Assembly (NCBI GenBank): GCA_031257775.1
Contig: JAIROA010000063.1
Coordinates: forward strand, 1-59,819
Direction of reading: 5' to 3'
DNA length: 59,819 nt
Origin: Synergistaceae bacterium
GTDB taxonomy: Bacteria > Synergistota > Synergistia > Synergistales > Synergistaceae
Numbering within the stretch: position 1 is the first letter of the stretch; the number at the start of each line of letters is the position of its first letter. The notes beneath the pieces were generated by a model. It searched no databases, was not told the DNA's origin, and saw nothing but the letters and a program-made list of their open reading frames with translations. Position numbers and translations under genes: made by a program. Positions 18,068 through 27,053 of the stretch are shown one piece after another.

Positions 18068-18541
18068 ATGTTTTTGGATATTTTTTTCATGATGAGCGCC
18101 CTTGAGGAAGCGAAAAGAGCCTATGAGGAAGACGAGACGCCGGTAGGCGCGGTCATGGTGCATGGCGGCGCGGTTATAGGGCGGGGGCGCAACGAAAGGT
18201 CATCAAAGTCGCTGCCTCTGGCTCACGCGGAGATGAACGCCATATCGGAAGCTGCGGGATTTCTCAAAAACTGGCGCCTGGACGGATGCACGCTCTACGT
18301 CACGCTCGAGCCCTGCCTGATGTGCGCGGGGGCGTTAATGCAAACGAGGGTGACACGAGTCGTATACGGGGCTTCCGACCCAAAGGCAGGAGCGGCGGGC
18401 TCCTTATACGACGTGCTTAGGGATTCCAGGCTGCCGCACCGGTGCCGCGTGACGAGAGGCGTGCTGGAGGCCGAATGCTCGGGCCTGCTGAAAAGGTTTT
18501 TTCTTGAAAAAAGAATAAGAAAGCAAGGGCCGGTTTATTGA
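18068..18541 (+). CDS. tadA: tRNA-specific adenosine deaminase
   Basis: Converts adenosine 34 of tRNA-Arg(ACG) to inosine, allowing wobble reading. The zinc site is visible: HAEMNAI (His53, Glu55) and PCLMCAGAL (Cys83, Cys86). Length 157 residues is typical. Upstream GGAGGAAGG lies five to eight bases before the ATG, in an AT-rich gap with ogt transcribed divergently. It converges on the S1 gene, with a shared terminator between. Confidence 0.96.
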   Translation: MFLDIFFMMSALEEAKRAYEEDETPVGAVMVHGGAVIGRGRNERSSKSLPLAHAEMNAISEAAGFLKNWRLDGCTLYVTLEPCLMCAGALMQTRVTRVVYGASDPKAGAAGSLYDVLRDSRLPHRCRVTRGVLEAECSGLLKRFFLEKRIRKQGPVY

Positions 18542-18593
18542 AAGCGAGCCAACATACAATTGAAAAGGATTTTGTGACCGCCAAATCAACATT

Positions 18594-18640
18594 AACGCGG
18601 GAGCGCCGGATTTTCACAATCCCGCGCTCCCGCGTTTCTT
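18594..18640. terminator. Bidirectional terminator between tadA and the S1 gene
   Basis: AACGCGGGAGCGC pairs with GCGCTCCCGCGTT (13 bp) around an 18-base loop, followed by TCTTT on the plus strand. It closes tadA (+) and, on the minus strand, the long gene run that ends with the S1 gene. Confidence 0.7.
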
Positions 18641-18649
18641 TAAAATTCC

Positions 18650-20209
18650 TTATTGCGCTGATTCAGACGGCACCGCCTCTTCTTCTTCCTTGCGGGCCTT
18701 TAGGAAATCGCCCAGCGTCACGGACATTTCCTCGGTCGGGACCTGAGCAGGCCTGTTCTGATCCCTTCTGCGGTCGCCGTTGTCGTGCCTTGGCCTGCGC
18801 TCAAAGCTCGGGGCGCCGTCCTCGCGGGGCTTTCTCTCCTCGTCGGGCTGAAGCACCTTCAGGCTGAGGCGTATCCTGCGGGTGGCAGGGTCTACCTCAA
18901 GAATGCGCGCTGTGACTTCCTCGCCTATGCGCAGGACGTCACCTGGTTTCTCGACGCGCTGCCTGCTGAGCTGGGATATGTGAATCAAGCCCTCCACTCC
19001 GGGCTCCAGCTCGACGAACGCGCCGAAGTCCGCAAGGCGTATGACTTTCACAGTCACGTCGCTGTCCTTCGCGAAACGCGCCGCTATATCCTGCCATGGA
19101 TCGTTAAGCTGCTTGTACCCAAGACTGATGCGCTTGCGCTCCATGTCCACGTCCAGGATGACGACATTGACCTTCTGCCCGCGCTTTAGGACTTCCTTCG
19201 GGTGCTTGATGCGGCTCCAGCTCAAGTCGCCTATGTGTATCAGGCCCTCGACCCCAGGCTCGATCTCTACGAAAGCCCCGAAGTCAGTCATATTCGTGAC
19301 GGTGCCTTCCGTCTCCGTGTCCTTCTGCCAGCGCTCCGACACGGCTTCCCACGGGTCGGGCAGCGTCTGACGGATTGAGAGGGAAATCCTGTTCTTCTCC
19401 CTGTCAATGCCCGTCACCTTTACCTGAACTTTATCGCCTTTCGAGACTATGTCCTTCGTTTTCGCGTTGCGCTGCCAGGACAGCTCCGTCACATGCACGA
19501 GCCCTTCTATGACGCCAAGGTTCACGAAGACGCCGAAGTTCGTGATGCTGCTTACCTCGCCTTCGACGATGTCGCCCTCATGGACGGTCTCATAGAATTT
19601 CTCGCGCTCTGTCGACAGCTCCTCCTCAAGTATGGAACGGCGCGACAGCACGAAGCGGCGTTTGCGGCGGTCACGCTCGATAACCTTCACCATGAACGTC
19701 TGGTCGACCAGGCGTCCTGGGTTGATCCCCCTGCCCTCCTCGGCGAGATGGGAGATAGGTATGAAGCCTTCTATGCCGAAACAGTCGACTATAAGTCCGC
19801 CCTTTACCTTCCGAAGGCCTCTCACCTCGACGGTTTCGCTCTTTTCGAGTTCCTCTTCGAGCAGATTCCATCTTTCATCGAATTCACAACGCCAGCGGCT
19901 CAGTGTCAGCTGGGCCTCTTCGCCCTGGCTGATATTGGTCACCTGCACGCGGACTTTATCCCCAACAGCAGGCGCTTTGACGGACTCGACCAAGACGCGG
20001 TGCGTCCACTCCTTCTGCGGAAGAAAACCTTCGCACTTATAGCCCACGTCGACAAGCCAACCATCGTCTCGGGCATCCACGACAACGCCCTCGACCACCT
20101 TATTGCGATGGATGTCTTCAAAGCCGCCCATCTGCTCCATAATGCTTTCCATCGTCTCTTCATTCGTGTCCTGCGTTGAAAATTCTTCATTTCGGATTTC
20201 ATCAACCAT
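18650..20209 (-). CDS. rpsA: 30S ribosomal protein S1 (five S1 domains)
   Basis: RNA-binding protein that helps recruit mRNA to the small subunit. Five S1/OB repeats can be read: from about 38 (VVEGVVVDARDDGWLVDVG), 125 (VRGLRKVKGGLIVDCFGIEG), 205 (EGEVSSITNFGVFVNLG), 295 (EGTVTNMTDFGAFVEIEPG) and 380 (VTVKVIRLADFGAFVELEPG). A charged, disordered tail of about 70 residues follows. The first two domains are divergent, as in true S1 where they bind the ribosome, though E. coli S1 has six domains. It is the last gene of the long minus-strand run, 21 bases after ispH; in some phyla ispH and S1 are adjacent or fused. Confidence 0.92.
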   Translation of the reverse strand: MVDEIRNEEFSTQDTNEETMESIMEQMGGFEDIHRNKVVEGVVVDARDDGWLVDVGYKCEGFLPQKEWTHRVLVESVKAPAVGDKVRVQVTNISQGEEAQLTLSRWRCEFDERWNLLEEELEKSETVEVRGLRKVKGGLIVDCFGIEGFIPISHLAEEGRGINPGRLVDQTFMVKVIERDRRKRRFVLSRRSILEEELSTEREKFYETVHEGDIVEGEVSSITNFGVFVNLGVIEGLVHVTELSWQRNAKTKDIVSKGDKVQVKVTGIDREKNRISLSIRQTLPDPWEAVSERWQKDTETEGTVTNMTDFGAFVEIEPGVEGLIHIGDLSWSRIKHPKEVLKRGQKVNVVILDVDMERKRISLGYKQLNDPWQDIAARFAKDSDVTVKVIRLADFGAFVELEPGVEGLIHISQLSRQRVEKPGDVLRIGEEVTARILEVDPATRRIRLSLKVLQPDEERKPREDGAPSFERRPRHDNGDRRRDQNRPAQVPTEEMSVTLGDFLKARKEEEEAVPSESAQ

Positions 20210-20230
20210 CTAGTAACAGCCTCCTCGGAC

Positions 20231-21064
20231 CTACAGCGTCTGTAATTTGAATCTTAAATCTTTTATCAGCCAGTCGGGAGTGCTTCCTCCCGCAGCCACT
20301 CCTATTGATCGCTTGCCCTCCAACCACCCCCTGCTCAGTTCTCCAGAATGTTCTATCCACATGGCCGGAACGCCTAAAGACTCGGCGATCTCGACCAGTT
20401 TTCGCGTGTTAGCGCTGTTTTTGCCGCCTATCACTATAATGCCGTCAACCTGCGGCGCCAGTCTCTGAATGGATTTTTGCCTCTCGATAGTAGCGCCGCA
20501 TATGGTATTATATACCTTAATCTCGCTCGCAATAAGTACCAGCTTTGAAACAGCCGATGCAAATGACGATTCTTTCTGCGTAGTCTGGCTTAAAATGCCC
20601 AGCCGCTTTTGTCTGCTTTTCTCATCTATCTCAGACTCGCCTGATATGACGAGCGACTCACCGTCTATGTATCCGAGAATGCCCCGGACCTCCGGGTGAT
20701 TCGAGTCTCCGACGATCACGACCTTATAGCCCTCCCTGAAAAGGGACTGCGCGCGTTCCTGCGCTACGCTCACGTGAGGGCATGTGCCGTCGATTACTAG
20801 GCGCGAACGCTTCTTCAGCTCTTCCAGCTCAGCTCGCGTCACCCCGTGAGCCCTGACGAAAGCGACTTCCCCCTGAGGCATGAGGGATGCGCGCTCTATG
20901 AGCCTGAGCCCTAGTCCGGCAAGGCGAGCGACTTCCTGAGGGTTGTGAATCGGGCTGCCAAGCGAATGCACGGTTCCGTACTCCGCAAGCGCCCCCTCGA
21001 GCCGCTCTATCGCCCTCCTGACTCCAAAGCACAGCCCCGTAGGACTGGCCACGACCAGATCCAC
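20231..21064 (-). CDS. ispH: 4-hydroxy-3-methylbut-2-enyl diphosphate reductase
   Basis: Last enzyme of the MEP isoprenoid pathway, an iron-sulfur reductase giving IPP and DMAPP. The three cluster cysteines are visible in GLCFGVRRAI (near 12), DGTCPHVS and NTICGATIERQ, with the conserved AHGVT and SQTTQ segments. The start is GTG, overlapping the miaA stop by one base (TAGTG), so the two are coupled. Length 277 residues is normal. It precedes the S1 gene. Confidence 0.96.
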   Translation of the reverse strand: MDLVVASPTGLCFGVRRAIERLEGALAEYGTVHSLGSPIHNPQEVARLAGLGLRLIERASLMPQGEVAFVRAHGVTRAELEELKKRSRLVIDGTCPHVSVAQERAQSLFREGYKVVIVGDSNHPEVRGILGYIDGESLVISGESEIDEKSRQKRLGILSQTTQKESSFASAVSKLVLIASEIKVYNTICGATIERQKSIQRLAPQVDGIIVIGGKNSANTRKLVEIAESLGVPAMWIEHSGELSRGWLEGKRSIGVAAGGSTPDWLIKDLRFKLQTL

Positions 21065-22020
21065 TATACGCTCAACCCCGCTCTCGTCTTAAAATTTCCC
21101 TCAAAAATTATTTTTTCCATATCGCTGATTTCTCTTCCGATGGGAAACTTGGAGGTATCATACCATAAAACAGGCGAAAAATGTTTGAACCATGTATCCT
21201 GGCGGCGGGCAAAAGCTTTTGTCGACCTGATGTCGCCCTCTATGGCCTCAGCGAGCGTGATTTTGCCGTCCAGGCAGCTTACGATCTCCCTGTAGCCAAA
21301 CCCCCGGAGAGCCGGAAGGCTTCGCTGGTAGCCGTTGCCAAGCAGCCATTCGACCTCCTCGACGTAGCCGGACCGGAACTGCTCCTTTACCCTTCGCTCT
21401 ATCTTTTCATACAAGAGAGGCCTTGGCTGGGATATCCCGAAATACAATAGTTCCACCGACGCGCCCATCTTCGAATTTTCCAAGTAAAGCTCCGTGGCGG
21501 CCCGCCCCGTCAGCTCATAAAGCTCAAGCGCCCTCACGAGCCGCACCCTGTCGTTAGGGTGAATGCGGGCGGCGCCTTTTGGGTCGATCCCCGCAAGGCG
21601 GCCATGAAGGGCAGGCGTGCCTTCCGAATCGGCCTCCCGCTCGAGAGCTTTGCGGACGTTTCCGTCCTTCGGCAGCGATTCCGTGAGGAGCCTGCCCTCA
21701 AGCGCCCGGTAATAAAGCGGCGTCCCGCCAACTAATAGCGGCGTCTTCCCTCTCGACGATATCCGCGCTATCGCGTCCCGCGTCCGCTCCACGAAGGCCG
21801 CCGCAGTGAAAACCTCGTCAGGGTCGGCGACGTCGATCAAGTGATGCGGGACGGTCTTTCTGTCCTCGGCGGATATTTTGTCCGTCCCGACGTCGAGATA
21901 CCGGTAAACCTGCCTGGAATCGACAGACACTATCTCCGCGCCTATCCGCTTTGCCAGCTCGAAGCCAGCGCTCGTTTTTCCGGCCCCGGTCGGCCCTATG
22001 ATCGCGTATACGGTCTTCAT
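21064..22020 (-). CDS. miaA: tRNA dimethylallyltransferase
   Basis: Adds a dimethylallyl group to adenosine 37 of tRNAs reading U-starting codons; MiaB, encoded at the head of the same run, completes the modification, and IspH next door makes its DMAPP substrate. P-loop GPTGAGKTS near the N-terminus, DSRQVYRYLDVGTDK, and YRALEGRL are present. I chose the ATG at 22020, which overlaps the mutL stop as ATGA and gives 318 residues starting MKTVYAIIGPTGAGKT. A longer frame runs inside mutL but is not conserved. Confidence 0.96.
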   Translation of the reverse strand: MKTVYAIIGPTGAGKTSAGFELAKRIGAEIVSVDSRQVYRYLDVGTDKISAEDRKTVPHHLIDVADPDEVFTAAAFVERTRDAIARISSRGKTPLLVGGTPLYYRALEGRLLTESLPKDGNVRKALEREADSEGTPALHGRLAGIDPKGAARIHPNDRVRLVRALELYELTGRAATELYLENSKMGASVELLYFGISQPRPLLYEKIERRVKEQFRSGYVEEVEWLLGNGYQRSLPALRGFGYREIVSCLDGKITLAEAIEGDIRSTKAFARRQDTWFKHFSPVLWYDTSKFPIGREISDMEKIIFEGNFKTRAGLSV

Positions 22021-23765
22021 CGCTCGAACCAGCTCTTCAGCTTTTCCCCGGCAAGGAATATCGTCGTCGGCCTGCCGTGCGGGCAGCTGTAGGGGGAACG
22101 GCACCGCTCAAGGCGTTCGAAAAGCTCCTCCGCTTCCTCGCGCCCGATTTCCGCCCCGAGCTTTATCGCGTCCCTGCACGCCGTCCTGGCCCATCTCCAC
22201 CAGACCTCGCGGTCGCGCTTTGACGGGTCGTCCTCCTCCTCTATGCCGCGCAAAGCAGAACGCAGCATCTCGACTGGCGAGAGCCTGCCAAGGCCCCGCA
22301 CTGCCGGCAGGGCCGTCATCACCGCCTCGTCCGATTCGTGACCTTCGTCGCCCGGGAGCCTGAACGCGAATCCCATCCCGGCAAGCTCGTCCCGATGAAG
22401 CGCAATGCCCGAGACGATCGCCGAGGGCGCTTCCTGCTCTAAAATAAGCTGCTGGCGCGGCACGTCCCTGTCCCTGTACGAATCCTCTATCTCCTCGTAA
22501 AGTATGCGCTCGTGCGCGGCGTGCGCGTCCACGAGGCAGAGCCCCCTCGGGTCGTCGAATACGAGATACCCTCCCTGAGCCTGGCCGAGATATTTTCTCC
22601 CGGCTGCCCGCGAGGACGCGTCCTCCGGGAAAAGAATGCCGCGTCCGTCCGACATGCCGTCATCAACGCGAGCCGGACATGTCTGCCAGTTCCTCTGGGG
22701 GCCATGTCCGACCGGCTCTGGCTTCGGGACGTAATTTTCCCAAGGATCGAGCGGGATGCCGGGCGGCGATTTGCTATCTTCCCCCCTCGCGGAAAAACCG
22801 CCTCCCGAAAGAAGCAGCTCGGTGGCCGCTTTTCTCGTCAGTTCGAATATGGCGCCCGGTTTTCTGAACCGGATCTCCGCTTTCGCGGGATGTATGTTTA
22901 CGTCGACCTCCTCTGGAGGGATAACGATCATCACGATCCACTCGCCGTATATAGAGCCGCCGGTCGAATTGAGGGCAGAGCGGATCGTCGCGTCCTGCAC
23001 CCTCCGGCCGTTCACGAAAGAGGTGACGTTGACCCTGCGGGCCCCCGGCAGGCTGTTCCACCACATGGCCACGGACGCCGATTCGCCTGAGATGGCGGTT
23101 TTCTTCGATCTGCTCTCCTCTCCCCAGAGCGTCTCCAAAACCTCGTCCGTCGAGGCGGCGTCGCCTATGTCCAAAAGGGATTTCCCGTCGTTTGTGACCC
23201 GGAAGCGGATGTTCGGGTGAACCAGGGCGTAGTCCTGAACCACCTGAATGACGCGCTTCAGCTCCGCCGTGGCGCTCTTCATGAATTTCCTTCTGGCCGG
23301 AAGATTGTAGAAGAGGTCGTCGGCCTGCACCCTCGTGCCGGAAGAAGCCGACATCTGGGCGCGGGCCACGATAGCGCCGCCCTCGCAGCGGATCATGCCG
23401 CCGGTTTCGGCGCCCTCTGCCATACTGCGGATCTCGAGCCTGCTTACCGCCGCTATGCTGGAAAGCGCCTCCCCGCGGTAGCCGAGCGTGCTGACGCGCT
23501 CAAGGTCATCCAGCGTCCTTATCTTGCTCGTGGCGTAGCGCTCAAGCGCCAAGGGCAGCTGATCGAAAGGTATGCCGGCGCCGTTGTCCTCGATTACAAG
23601 CGAGACTTTGCCGCCCTGTTCGAGAGCGACGCGTATGTCGGAAGCGCCTGAGTCGATGGAGTTCTCGATCAGCTCTTTTGCCGCTGAGACAGGACGCTCG
23701 ATGACCTCGCCAGCCGCGATCCTGCTGGCCACGCTCTGCTCAAGTTTTAAAATCGAATTTCTCAC
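22017..23765 (-). CDS. mutL: DNA mismatch repair protein MutL
   Basis: Couples mismatch recognition by MutS to strand incision. N-terminal GHKL ATPase motifs: KELIENSIDSGAS, IEDNGAGIP and STLGYRGEALSSIAAVS. The C-terminal endonuclease-type motifs are also present: VDAHAAHERILYEE (the usual DQHA(X)2E(X)4E but with Ala for Gln), ACRDAIK, SCPHGRP and a terminal WFER (FxR motif). So this is probably an endonuclease-active MutL, as in bacteria lacking MutH. Length 582. It follows mutS by about 40 bases, with a half copy of repeat A in between. Confidence 0.96.
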   Translation of the reverse strand: MRNSILKLEQSVASRIAAGEVIERPVSAAKELIENSIDSGASDIRVALEQGGKVSLVIEDNGAGIPFDQLPLALERYATSKIRTLDDLERVSTLGYRGEALSSIAAVSRLEIRSMAEGAETGGMIRCEGGAIVARAQMSASSGTRVQADDLFYNLPARRKFMKSATAELKRVIQVVQDYALVHPNIRFRVTNDGKSLLDIGDAASTDEVLETLWGEESRSKKTAISGESASVAMWWNSLPGARRVNVTSFVNGRRVQDATIRSALNSTGGSIYGEWIVMIVIPPEEVDVNIHPAKAEIRFRKPGAIFELTRKAATELLLSGGGFSARGEDSKSPPGIPLDPWENYVPKPEPVGHGPQRNWQTCPARVDDGMSDGRGILFPEDASSRAAGRKYLGQAQGGYLVFDDPRGLCLVDAHAAHERILYEEIEDSYRDRDVPRQQLILEQEAPSAIVSGIALHRDELAGMGFAFRLPGDEGHESDEAVMTALPAVRGLGRLSPVEMLRSALRGIEEEDDPSKRDREVWWRWARTACRDAIKLGAEIGREEAEELFERLERCRSPYSCPHGRPTTIFLAGEKLKSWFER

Positions 23766-23776
23766 CCGATCACCGC

Positions 23777-23807
23777 TTATGGTTTATTTGATTTAGAATC
23801 GGAATTA
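23777..23807 (+). repeat. Half copy of dispersed repeat A at the mutS stop
   Basis: 31 bases from TTATGGTT to ATCGGAATTA match the loop and right arm of repeat A (17279-17308 and 53248-53277) with one change. The last three bases are the complement of the mutS stop codon. The left arm is missing. Confidence 0.75.
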
Positions 23808-26420
23808 TTTCAGCCCAAGGATCTTTCTGCTCTTTTTCCTGAGCCTGAAAACGAGGTCAAGCGCATCCATCGGCGTCATGGCGTTCGGCTCTGTCGATGC
23901 AAGCTGCTCTATCACGCCCTCGCGCTCCGCGTCGAAAAATATTTCCTTCTGAAGGTTTTTCTTCGATATTTTGCGAATGTCTTCCTTCGACTTCGACTGG
24001 CTGCTCTCGAATTCGGACAAAAGCTCGCGGGATCTGTCGATCACGATGCCAGGCACTCCCGCCAGGCGCGCCACTTCGATCCCATAAGACCTGTCAGCCG
24101 GGCGGGGAACAACTTTATGAAGGAACCTGACGCTTCCGGAATACTCCTCCACCGCCATGCTGAGGTTCACGAGGCGGGGAAGCTCCAGGCTCGTTAGTTC
24201 ATGATAGTGCGTGGCGAATAGCGCCTTCGTGTTTCCCTCGACGTTGAGCGCGAGAAACTCCACCACGGCCCAGGCTATGCTCATCCCGTCGAATGTCGAC
24301 GTCCCCCGCCCTATTTCGTCGAGTATGACAAGGCTGCGGTTCGTGACGTGCCTCAATATGCCGGCTGTCTCCACCATCTCCACCATGAACGTGCTTCGGC
24401 CCTTTACAAGCTCGTCGCGCGCGCCGATCCTCGTGAAAATCCTGTCTATGAGTCCTATATGAGCGCTTCGCGCCGGGACGAAGGAGCCGATGTGCGCCAT
24501 GACGGCTATTACGGCGGCGGTGCGCAGATATGTGGACTTGCCGGCCATATTTGGCCCGGTTATTATCGCTATGGACCCGGTTCTCTCTTTTGCCTGCCCT
24601 GCGTCATGGCCCGCATCGGGCGGCTCTGCCGGAGCGTCGGGGTCGAGCGTTATGTCGTTTGGCGTAAACGGCAGGTTTCCGAGAGATTTTTCGATCACGG
24701 GGTGACGCGCGCCCTTCACGTCGAAAACCCTGCTGCCGTCAACCGCGGGACGGACGTAGCCGTTATCGCGCGCCGCTTCGGAAAGTGAGCGCAGCGCGTC
24801 CAGGGTGGCGATAGCCCGAGAAGCGGCCTGGCAGTCCCCGCTTCGCTCAAGTGTCCTTGAAAGCACGTCGCGGTAAAGCCCTTCCTCTCGCTCTCCTACC
24901 TCGCGTTCCGCGCGGAAAGCCCTGCGCTCGATGTCCTTGAGCCGCTCGTTAACGAAGCGCTCGCCGCTTACGACCGTCTGCCTCCTTATATAGTCGTCAG
25001 GGATCTTGTCGGCGTTGTTCCGTCCGACCTCGATGTAGTAGCCGAATACCTTGTTTATGCCGACGCGCACCTTAAGGCCCGTCCGTTCGCGCTCCGCGGT
25101 TTCAAAGGCCCTCAGGTTTTCCTCCGCGTGGGCAATGGAATCGCGGGCATCGTCAAGCTCCCGGTCGTAGCCGCCGCGGATGACTCCCCCGGCGGAAACC
25201 GCCCTCGGAAGGTCATCCGCGAGCGAACTGCTAAGAAGCAGCTCCAGGCCGGACATATCCGGAATTTTATCTATTAGGGGCGTTAGCGGGCCGCTTTCTA
25301 TGAGCCCGCAAAGCGCCGGCAGGGCAGAGAGCGTGTCGCGGACGGCCCCGAGATCTCTCGGGTTGCCGACCTTCATGGAGAGGCGGCTCAACGCACGCTC
25401 CATATCCCTGCATCTGGAAAGCGCCTCTTTCATCTTTCTGAGCAGAGCCCGGTCGCCGGCCAGATATTCCACGCAGTCCTGCCGGAATGATATTTCCTCT
25501 ACATTGGCGAGAGGGTGCGTTATCCAGTCCCTCAGCAGCCTGCGGCCCATCTGGGTTTTATTTCTGTTGAGGACGGAAAAGAGCGACGCGCCATCTCCTT
25601 CGACGAGTTCAAGGTGCGACTGCGTCGAGTGATCCAGGATCAGCATCCCGTCCGGCAGAAGCGGCCTGACGGAGTGGACGTGTCCAGCGCCGCCGAACTG
25701 CGTCTCCTCAAGATACCTGAGCGCGGCGGCGGCCGCGCCAACAGCCTGGTCTCCGTCGTCCATCCCCATCGCCATGAGGCTCGCTATCCCCCATCTTTGC
25801 GAGAGCCAGCCGGATGCGAAAGGCACTGAGAATTCCCCGCGCTCGCGGGCAACTATCATCGGACGCGCGCCGGACATTGCCAAGCCCTCTGACGCGGACA
25901 GATCGAACTCGCCCTCCTGCCCCTTTGCCAGAAGAAGCTCGCCGGGCGCAAAGGAGGATACGAGCGAAAGCGCTTCATCCCTAGGGAAAGTCCCTGCCTC
26001 CAAGAGCCCGGTTCCCGAGGTGAGAAGCGCTATAGACGCCATTTCGCCGCTGAAAAACACCGCCGCCAGCTTGCCGTCGCCCTCGGAGTCCTGCGGCACG
26101 TACGTTCCGGGCGTGACGAGCCGGACGACGCTGCGCTCGACCAGCGTCTTGCCGTCCGGCGCCGTCATTTGATCGCAGACCGCGACCCTGTACCCTGCCG
26201 CGATGAGCCTGCCCATGTATGCGTCAAGGGCGTGGTGCGGCACTCCGGCCATCGGTATGGCTTTTTCCTGATCCCGCGCGGTGAGCGTTATGTCCAGAAC
26301 TTCTGAAGCCGTCACCGCGTCGTCGAAGAACAGCTCGAAAAAATCGCCCATGCGGAAGAGAAGCAGACAGTCCGGATATTTGTCCTTCCACTCGGAATAC
26401 TGCCTCAGCATCGGGGTCAT
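23805..26420 (-). CDS. mutS: DNA mismatch repair protein MutS
   Basis: Recognises mismatches and recruits MutL. Mismatch-contact motif FRMGDFFELF near the N-terminus (Phe-x-Glu), Walker A GPNMAGKSTYLR, signature region VKGRSTFMVEM, and Walker B LVILDEIGRGTSTFDG. I chose the ATG at 26420 (MTPMLRQY), which follows GGAAGGGG; a GTG at 26444 after GGAGG is nearly as good, while an ATG at 26483 has no ribosome site. C-terminal region ends after a short linker typical of the MutS1 family. Its stop codon lies within a half copy of repeat A. Confidence 0.96.
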   Translation of the reverse strand: MTPMLRQYSEWKDKYPDCLLLFRMGDFFELFFDDAVTASEVLDITLTARDQEKAIPMAGVPHHALDAYMGRLIAAGYRVAVCDQMTAPDGKTLVERSVVRLVTPGTYVPQDSEGDGKLAAVFFSGEMASIALLTSGTGLLEAGTFPRDEALSLVSSFAPGELLLAKGQEGEFDLSASEGLAMSGARPMIVARERGEFSVPFASGWLSQRWGIASLMAMGMDDGDQAVGAAAAALRYLEETQFGGAGHVHSVRPLLPDGMLILDHSTQSHLELVEGDGASLFSVLNRNKTQMGRRLLRDWITHPLANVEEISFRQDCVEYLAGDRALLRKMKEALSRCRDMERALSRLSMKVGNPRDLGAVRDTLSALPALCGLIESGPLTPLIDKIPDMSGLELLLSSSLADDLPRAVSAGGVIRGGYDRELDDARDSIAHAEENLRAFETAERERTGLKVRVGINKVFGYYIEVGRNNADKIPDDYIRRQTVVSGERFVNERLKDIERRAFRAEREVGEREEGLYRDVLSRTLERSGDCQAASRAIATLDALRSLSEAARDNGYVRPAVDGSRVFDVKGARHPVIEKSLGNLPFTPNDITLDPDAPAEPPDAGHDAGQAKERTGSIAIITGPNMAGKSTYLRTAAVIAVMAHIGSFVPARSAHIGLIDRIFTRIGARDELVKGRSTFMVEMVETAGILRHVTNRSLVILDEIGRGTSTFDGMSIAWAVVEFLALNVEGNTKALFATHYHELTSLELPRLVNLSMAVEEYSGSVRFLHKVVPRPADRSYGIEVARLAGVPGIVIDRSRELLSEFESSQSKSKEDIRKISKKNLQKEIFFDAEREGVIEQLASTEPNAMTPMDALDLVFRLRKKSRKILGLK

Positions 26421-26492
26421 TTTCACCCCTTCCGGCAGCTTCACGGCAAACAGCCTCCGGCAGCTGCCCCGCAGGGAACGCATGCGGCAAGT

Positions 26493-27053
26493 CTAATCAT
26501 AGGCGTTTTTTTCCTTGCGCCGCCGTCTGCGATCAGTCGGGATTTCGCCCGCCGTCATGATATTTTCCGCGCCGTATCCCCGGCCGGGCATCTGGGAATC
26601 GAGATAGCTTTGCAGGAGGAGCGTCGCGGCTACCTTGTCCACCTGGCCCTTGCGCCCTTTTCGCGACACGTCGGCCTCTATCAGCGCCTGATTCGCCAGG
26701 ACGGTCGTGAAGCGCTCATCCCAGCTGATGACGCGACAATCGGGGAAGCGCGCGGAAAGGCCCTCCGCGACCTTTTTCATGTTTTCCGCTTCCTGCCCCT
26801 CGGCGCCGTCCGTGCGGAATGGCATTCCGACGAGCAGCGTCCCGGCGCCGTACTCCATGACTATCGAGGACAGCTCTTCCATCCAGCCCCCTGATGCCTG
26901 AAGGACAGTCACGCCCTGCGCGAACGAGCCTAATGGATCACTTACGGCAACGCCTATCCGGACGCTGCCTACGTCGAGAGAGATTATTCTTTTTTTAAGG
27001 CGGCCTTGATTTTCCAGATTCAAACTCAGGATCCGAGAAGCTCTGACAGGCAA
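26493..27053 (-). CDS. ruvX: RuvX/YqgF family putative Holliday junction resolvase
   Basis: RNase H-fold nuclease with roles in 16S rRNA maturation and possibly recombination. The acidic active site is visible: ISLDVGSVRIGVAVSD, VGMPFRTDG, SWDERFTT and KGQVDKVAA. The protein is 186 residues with a basic C-terminal tail (RRRRRKEK). The start TTG at 27053 has GAGG seven bases upstream and overlaps gatB by 28 bases; a TTG at 27023, just past the gatB stop, is an alternative with a weaker site. It links gatB to mutS. Confidence 0.93.
   Translation of the reverse strand: MPVRASRILSLNLENQGRLKKRIISLDVGSVRIGVAVSDPLGSFAQGVTVLQASGGWMEELSSIVMEYGAGTLLVGMPFRTDGAEGQEAENMKKVAEGLSARFPDCRVISWDERFTTVLANQALIEADVSRKGRKGQVDKVAATLLLQSYLDSQMPGRGYGAENIMTAGEIPTDRRRRRKEKNAYD

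Noticed and set aside
19493-20179. Long open frame of about 228 codons on the plus strand
   Set aside because: It lies entirely opposite the S1 gene. High GC and codon bias create long antisense frames; there is no ribosome site and no recognisable domain.
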